Of a stretch of 15,567 nucleotides of DNA, positions 13,224 to 15,567 are shown in pieces; within the stretch, counting starts at the first letter, position 1, and each line of letters starts with the position of its first letter. Position numbers and translations under genes: made by a program. Source of the DNA: Methanosarcina sp. UBA5 (GTDB taxonomy: Archaea > Halobacteriota > Methanosarcinia > Methanosarcinales > Methanosarcinaceae); the NCBI RefSeq assembly GCF_002505485.1, contig NZ_DAVG01000057.1, forward strand, positions 1-15,567, read 5' to 3'. Below the pieces are notes generated by a model that saw nothing but the letters and a program-made list of their open reading frames with translations, searched no databases and was not told the DNA's origin.

Positions 13224-13988
13224 ATGAAAAAGAGTGCTCAAAATCTCAGTTACGAAAGAACAGGAACAAGGCCTGTTATCAGGAAGATCTACGATTGTCT
13301 CCTTGACTCCTACGGTCCTCAGGGCTGGTGGCCTTTAACCGAACTTTGTGAAGCTGGGGGGACAAATCCCACAAAAACCGGATCCGTCCAGGGATACCAT
13401 CCTGCCGACTATACCTATCCTCAAACCAGAAGCCAGCAGTTTGAAATTATCTGTGGGGCCCTTCTTACCCAGAACACAAGCTGGATACAGGTTGAAAAGG
13501 CTCTTCTGAACCTTAAAGATCTCCTCAGCCTTAAAAAGATACACTCTTTTTCTCCTGAAGCAATTCTCTCCCTTGACCCCGAAACCCTGAAAAAAGCTAT
13601 TAGGCCGGCGGGCTATTATAACCAGAAAGCAATGCGCCTGAAAACCCTTGCCTGCTGGTTTTCGGAACTTGGAGACCAAATCCCTGCGCGTGCAGAGCTT
13701 CTTTCTTTAAAAGGCGTGGGCCCTGAGACTGCCGATTCGATCCTGCTTTATGCCTTCAAACAGCCTTCTTTTGTTGTTGATGCCTATACTAAAAGAATAG
13801 TAACAAACCTTGATCTTGTTGATGAGAAGACAAGTTATAATGAAATCAAAGCCATGTTTGAAGAAAATTTGCCTGAAGACCTGGATGTGTACCAGGAATA
13901 CCATGCTCTGCTTGTGGAGCACGCCAAGAAATATTATCAGAAAAAAAGCATTCGGGACAATGATGTTATGCTAAAGGATATATTATAA
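13224..13988 (+). CDS. Endonuclease III-related DNA glycosylase (HhH-GPD), lysine and Fe-S cluster absent
   Basis: A 254-residue DNA repair enzyme of the helix-hairpin-helix-GPD superfamily, expected to remove damaged bases. Visible elements are FEIICGALLTQNTSW (73-87), the hairpin LLSLKGVGPETADSILLYAF (159-178) and the catalytic-Asp segment FVVDAYTKR (183-191, Asp186). The position of the Nth lysine (GVGRKTA) is Glu168 here, so beta-lyase activity is not expected. The four cysteines (25, 42, 77, 144) are scattered, so the C-terminal 4Fe-4S cluster of Nth and MutY is missing. These features match the 'endonuclease III-related' group that includes Helicobacter MagIII, a 3-methyladenine glycosylase. 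Alkylated-base specificity is therefore likely but unproven. The conserved GPQGWWPL and YHPADY elements (31-38, 58-63) are separated by a 16-residue Gly/Thr-rich stretch that may be an insert. Single gene, with no operon partner. Confidence 0.88.
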   Translation: MKKSAQNLSYERTGTRPVIRKIYDCLLDSYGPQGWWPLTELCEAGGTNPTKTGSVQGYHPADYTYPQTRSQQFEIICGALLTQNTSWIQVEKALLNLKDLLSLKKIHSFSPEAILSLDPETLKKAIRPAGYYNQKAMRLKTLACWFSELGDQIPARAELLSLKGVGPETADSILLYAFKQPSFVVDAYTKRIVTNLDLVDEKTSYNEIKAMFEENLPEDLDVYQEYHALLVEHAKKYYQKKSIRDNDVMLKDIL

Positions 13989-14053
13989 TGCAACATATTT
14001 CCGATGATAATATTTTGTTATACTGTTATCTATTTTGTGTCTCTGGCTCGAAG

Positions 14054-14093
14054 CCTCCCACTATAGTTAAGACTTTCTTTACTATAGTAGAGG
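14054..14093 (+). repeat. Hairpin with ACTATAGT arms
   Basis: ACTATAGT occurs at 14060-14067 and 14081-14088. As it is self-complementary, the two copies can pair, extended by CCTC (14054-14057) with GAGG (14090-14093), around a 13-base loop. It starts 66 bases after the glycosylase stop and could be part of a terminator. Confidence 0.5.
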
Positions 14094-14097
14094 ATTT

Positions 14098-14172
14098 CAG
14101 GGATATTCACAGCAAGCACCTATCGATGTGACAATATTGTCACATAGGTAATCATCCGACTCAGGGATATTC
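14098..14172 (+). repeat. Perfect palindrome flanked by 11-bp direct repeats
   Basis: CAGGGATATTC is present at 14098-14108 and 14162-14172. Between them is the perfect 20-bp palindrome ATGTGACAATATTGTCACAT (14126-14145), with outer complementary bases ACCTAT/ATAGGT. The second direct repeat lies at the end of the minus-strand open frame 14161-14457. The layout resembles a small mobile-element relic or a protein-binding locus. Confidence 0.5.
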
Positions 14173-14457
14173 GCTTAGTTGGCACAATTCTCCAAGCATA
14201 TCATAGAAATCCGCTACAGATGATCTACGTAGCGTGCAGTAGGGATTAGTCAGTTTTCCCGATATGTCGGATTCAGCACAATAGGGATACGTATAGGCCG
14301 GCAGGACTGGCAGAAGGACTTCAGTCTGTGAATATACCTTTTTAGTCTTCAGAGTGGCTTCTTTATTATGGATATTAGTAGATGCACGTATAAGGCTTGA
14401 GGTAGTTGTACATCTATTAAATTCGATGTTATTTCTAAAAACCCTTAATGCCTTCAA
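14161..14457 (-). pseudogene. Possible gene remnant, 98 codons, unrecognised
   Basis: A minus-strand frame of 98 codons with a TTG start at 14457 and no ribosome binding site; it stays open upstream to about 14528 without an ATG. The C-terminal part (about 52-98) is rich in Tyr, Cys and Ser (YTYPYC, NPYCTLRRSS, DFYDMLGELC). The composition looks protein-like, but I recognise no domain. Absence of a normal start and the adjacent palindrome and direct repeats suggest a truncated gene, possibly of a mobile element. The rest of the stretch 13989-14597 contains only the hairpins and the promoter of the next gene. Confidence 0.25.
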
Positions 14458-14514
14458 GTCCTTATGGTGAATGAATAGGAAATAAATTCTACATTTTTGT
14501 ACATATTGAGTAAA

Positions 14515-14524
14515 GATATAAATT
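14515..14524 (+). promoter_or_regulatory. TATA box of the site-2 protease gene
   Basis: GATATAAATT, about 79 bp before the ATG at 14598. A transcript would start near 14545, with a leader of about 53 bases that includes GGAG (14584-14587). Confidence 0.45.
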
Positions 14525-14597
14525 TAAGAGATTTTTTCGAACTCAAGTTTAAAATATTAATTGCTTAATTTATAGGAATAAATGGAGTTTTTTCATC

Positions 14598-15317
14598 ATG
14601 CAGTCATCTTTAAAAATCGGAAATATAATGGATATACCTATTAAATTGGATACATCTTTTCTTCTGGCACTTCCGATATCTGCATATTTTTTCGCGATCA
14701 ATTCACAGCCATATGGTTTTGCGGGAGTTGAGCCAACTATATTTAGATATACTCTTTCTGCTCTTTCTGCCATCTTCCTTTTTGCCTCAGTACTTTTACA
14801 TGAACTTGCACACTCCTATCTTGCGAAGCGTTACGGGGTCAATATTGCTAGCATCACTCTTCTCCTCTTTGGAGGTGTAGCCTCTATGGAAATCCCACAA
14901 AAACCTGGACAAGAAGCAAAGATAGCTTTTGCAGGGCCTTTAACGAGCCTCATAATAGGTTTTATCTGCCTGTTCACATACAATTACATAATATCCTCGA
15001 ACTCTGCGTTTTCTCAAAACTCTATATATCTTATTATTTGGGTTCTTGGATCGATGAACTTATTGCTTGGGATCTTTAATTTACTGCCTGCTTTTCCTAT
15101 GGATGGGGGTAGGATACTCCGTTCATTTTTTGCTAGGAAAATGTCTTATGTAAAGGCTACTCATAGTGCAGCTTCAATTGGAAAGTTTGTTGCTATTCTC
15201 ATGGCAATTTATGGAATTTACGTAGGTGATATCTGGTTTCCCCTGATTGCTTTCTATATTTATGGCAGCGCATCGAATGAGGATCGACTTTACTCCGAAT
15301 TAGGTAGATCTATATAA
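14598..15317 (+). CDS. M50 site-2 protease-like intramembrane metalloprotease, no CBS domains
   Basis: A 239-residue multi-span membrane zinc protease expected to cut other membrane proteins within the bilayer. The zinc site is HELAH (68-72), with the third ligand in NLLPAFPMDGGR (161-172, Asp169). Hydrophobic segments lie at about 17-34, 51-68, 83-95, 108-130, 142-165, 195-211 and 213-225. The opening KIGNIMDIPIKLDTSF is typical of the archaeal/bacterial S2P group that has six helices and, usually, two C-terminal CBS domains (about 360 residues). This protein ends right after the membrane core (YGSASNEDRLYSELGRSI), so it lacks the CBS module and any ATP or nucleotide control through it. GGAG lies 10 bases before the ATG. 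Neighbours give no clue to the substrate. Confidence 0.9.
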   Translation: MQSSLKIGNIMDIPIKLDTSFLLALPISAYFFAINSQPYGFAGVEPTIFRYTLSALSAIFLFASVLLHELAHSYLAKRYGVNIASITLLLFGGVASMEIPQKPGQEAKIAFAGPLTSLIIGFICLFTYNYIISSNSAFSQNSIYLIIWVLGSMNLLLGIFNLLPAFPMDGGRILRSFFARKMSYVKATHSAASIGKFVAILMAIYGIYVGDIWFPLIAFYIYGSASNEDRLYSELGRSI

Positions 15318-15567
15318 TATTTGGTTAGGAGTTAGTAGATTATGTCTGGTTCCTGGGACATGTGTGTTGGGCTAGCTAAAGGTTAGCCTATATATTCAAG
15401 GCCTAACTTTGAGCATCATGACAAGGTTATTAGAAGGCTTTTCGGATTATTATTTGTTTTGTGTGGCCATGACTGAGTTTCGCGCCAGCCACTAACTTCT
15501 AGGTATCCCAAATATCCCGGCACCGTTTGAGATTCAAGATTCTAGACTATAGTTTCTGACTTAACAA
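15318..15567. other. Right-end stretch without a recognisable gene
   Basis: No convincing open frame, tRNA or rRNA is seen in the last 250 bases. Visible structure: GGCTAG (15370-15375) can pair with TTAGCC (15383-15388), while the second arm can instead pair, with one bulge, with GGCCTAAC (15400-15407). TATCCC is repeated at 15504 and 15513, and a third ACTATAGT is at 15546-15553. It may belong to a gene or element beyond the window. Confidence 0.4.

Noticed and set aside
15318..15567. tRNA or other stable RNA gene
   Set aside because: No cloverleaf, T-arm GTTCRA consensus or acceptor pairing could be found by eye on either strand.

Overview
The window is almost certainly chromosomal DNA of a methanogenic archaeon of the genus Methanosarcina or a close relative. 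The evidence is long AT-rich intergenic stretches between moderately GC coding regions, archaeal TATA boxes, a mix of GGAG-type ribosome binding sites and apparently leaderless genes, and a gene set typical of archaea (a proteasome-like conserved archaeal protein, a DUF2178/HTH pair, a MacB-type ABC operon with an S-layer/CARDB-like partner, a PsiE-type membrane protein, a site-2 protease). I identified genus and families by recognition, without a database search.

Left part (1-4612, minus strand): a very long hydantoinase/5-oxoprolinase-type gene with fused HyuA and HyuB halves runs off the left edge of the window without its stop codon. Upstream of it on the same strand is a GNAT acetyltransferase. 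Middle left (4793-7196): adenine deaminase (ade) on the plus strand is divergent from the acetyltransferase and converges on a minus-strand protein that looks like a proteasome beta-subunit relative. The convergent gap is a T-rich degenerate repeat block. A 55-codon open frame (7286-7453, minus) follows.

Centre (7540-12295, plus strand): a regulatory and transport region. A striking array of five ~21-bp repeats precedes a two-gene unit, a DUF2178-like membrane protein and a small Cro/C1-type HTH regulator. Next comes a three-gene ABC unit: a MacB/LolD-type ATPase, a signal-peptide and C-terminal-anchor protein of the S-layer/CARDB type, and a MacB/FtsX-type permease. Between the ATPase and the anchored protein lies a second unusual array, about ten TTCAGA-like hexamers spaced 9-11 bp apart, and a GC-rich palindrome. 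The three proteins plausibly form one exporter or envelope-remodelling machine, with the anchored protein in the place where bacteria have the MacA adaptor. That role is inference.

Right part (12484-15567, plus strand): a PsiE-family membrane protein with a perfect 20-bp palindrome upstream, an endonuclease III-like DNA glycosylase that lacks both the catalytic lysine and the iron-sulfur cysteines, a ~600-bp stretch with two strong hairpins and a possible gene remnant, and a compact M50 site-2 protease without CBS domains. The last ~250 bases hold no recognisable gene.

Five genes (hyuAB, acetyltransferase, ade, the proteasome-like gene and, more weakly, the glycosylase) have a TATA-like box centred 27-29 bp before the start codon, which predicts leaderless or nearly leaderless mRNAs. 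The regulator, ABC and PsiE genes instead carry clear Shine-Dalgarno sites.
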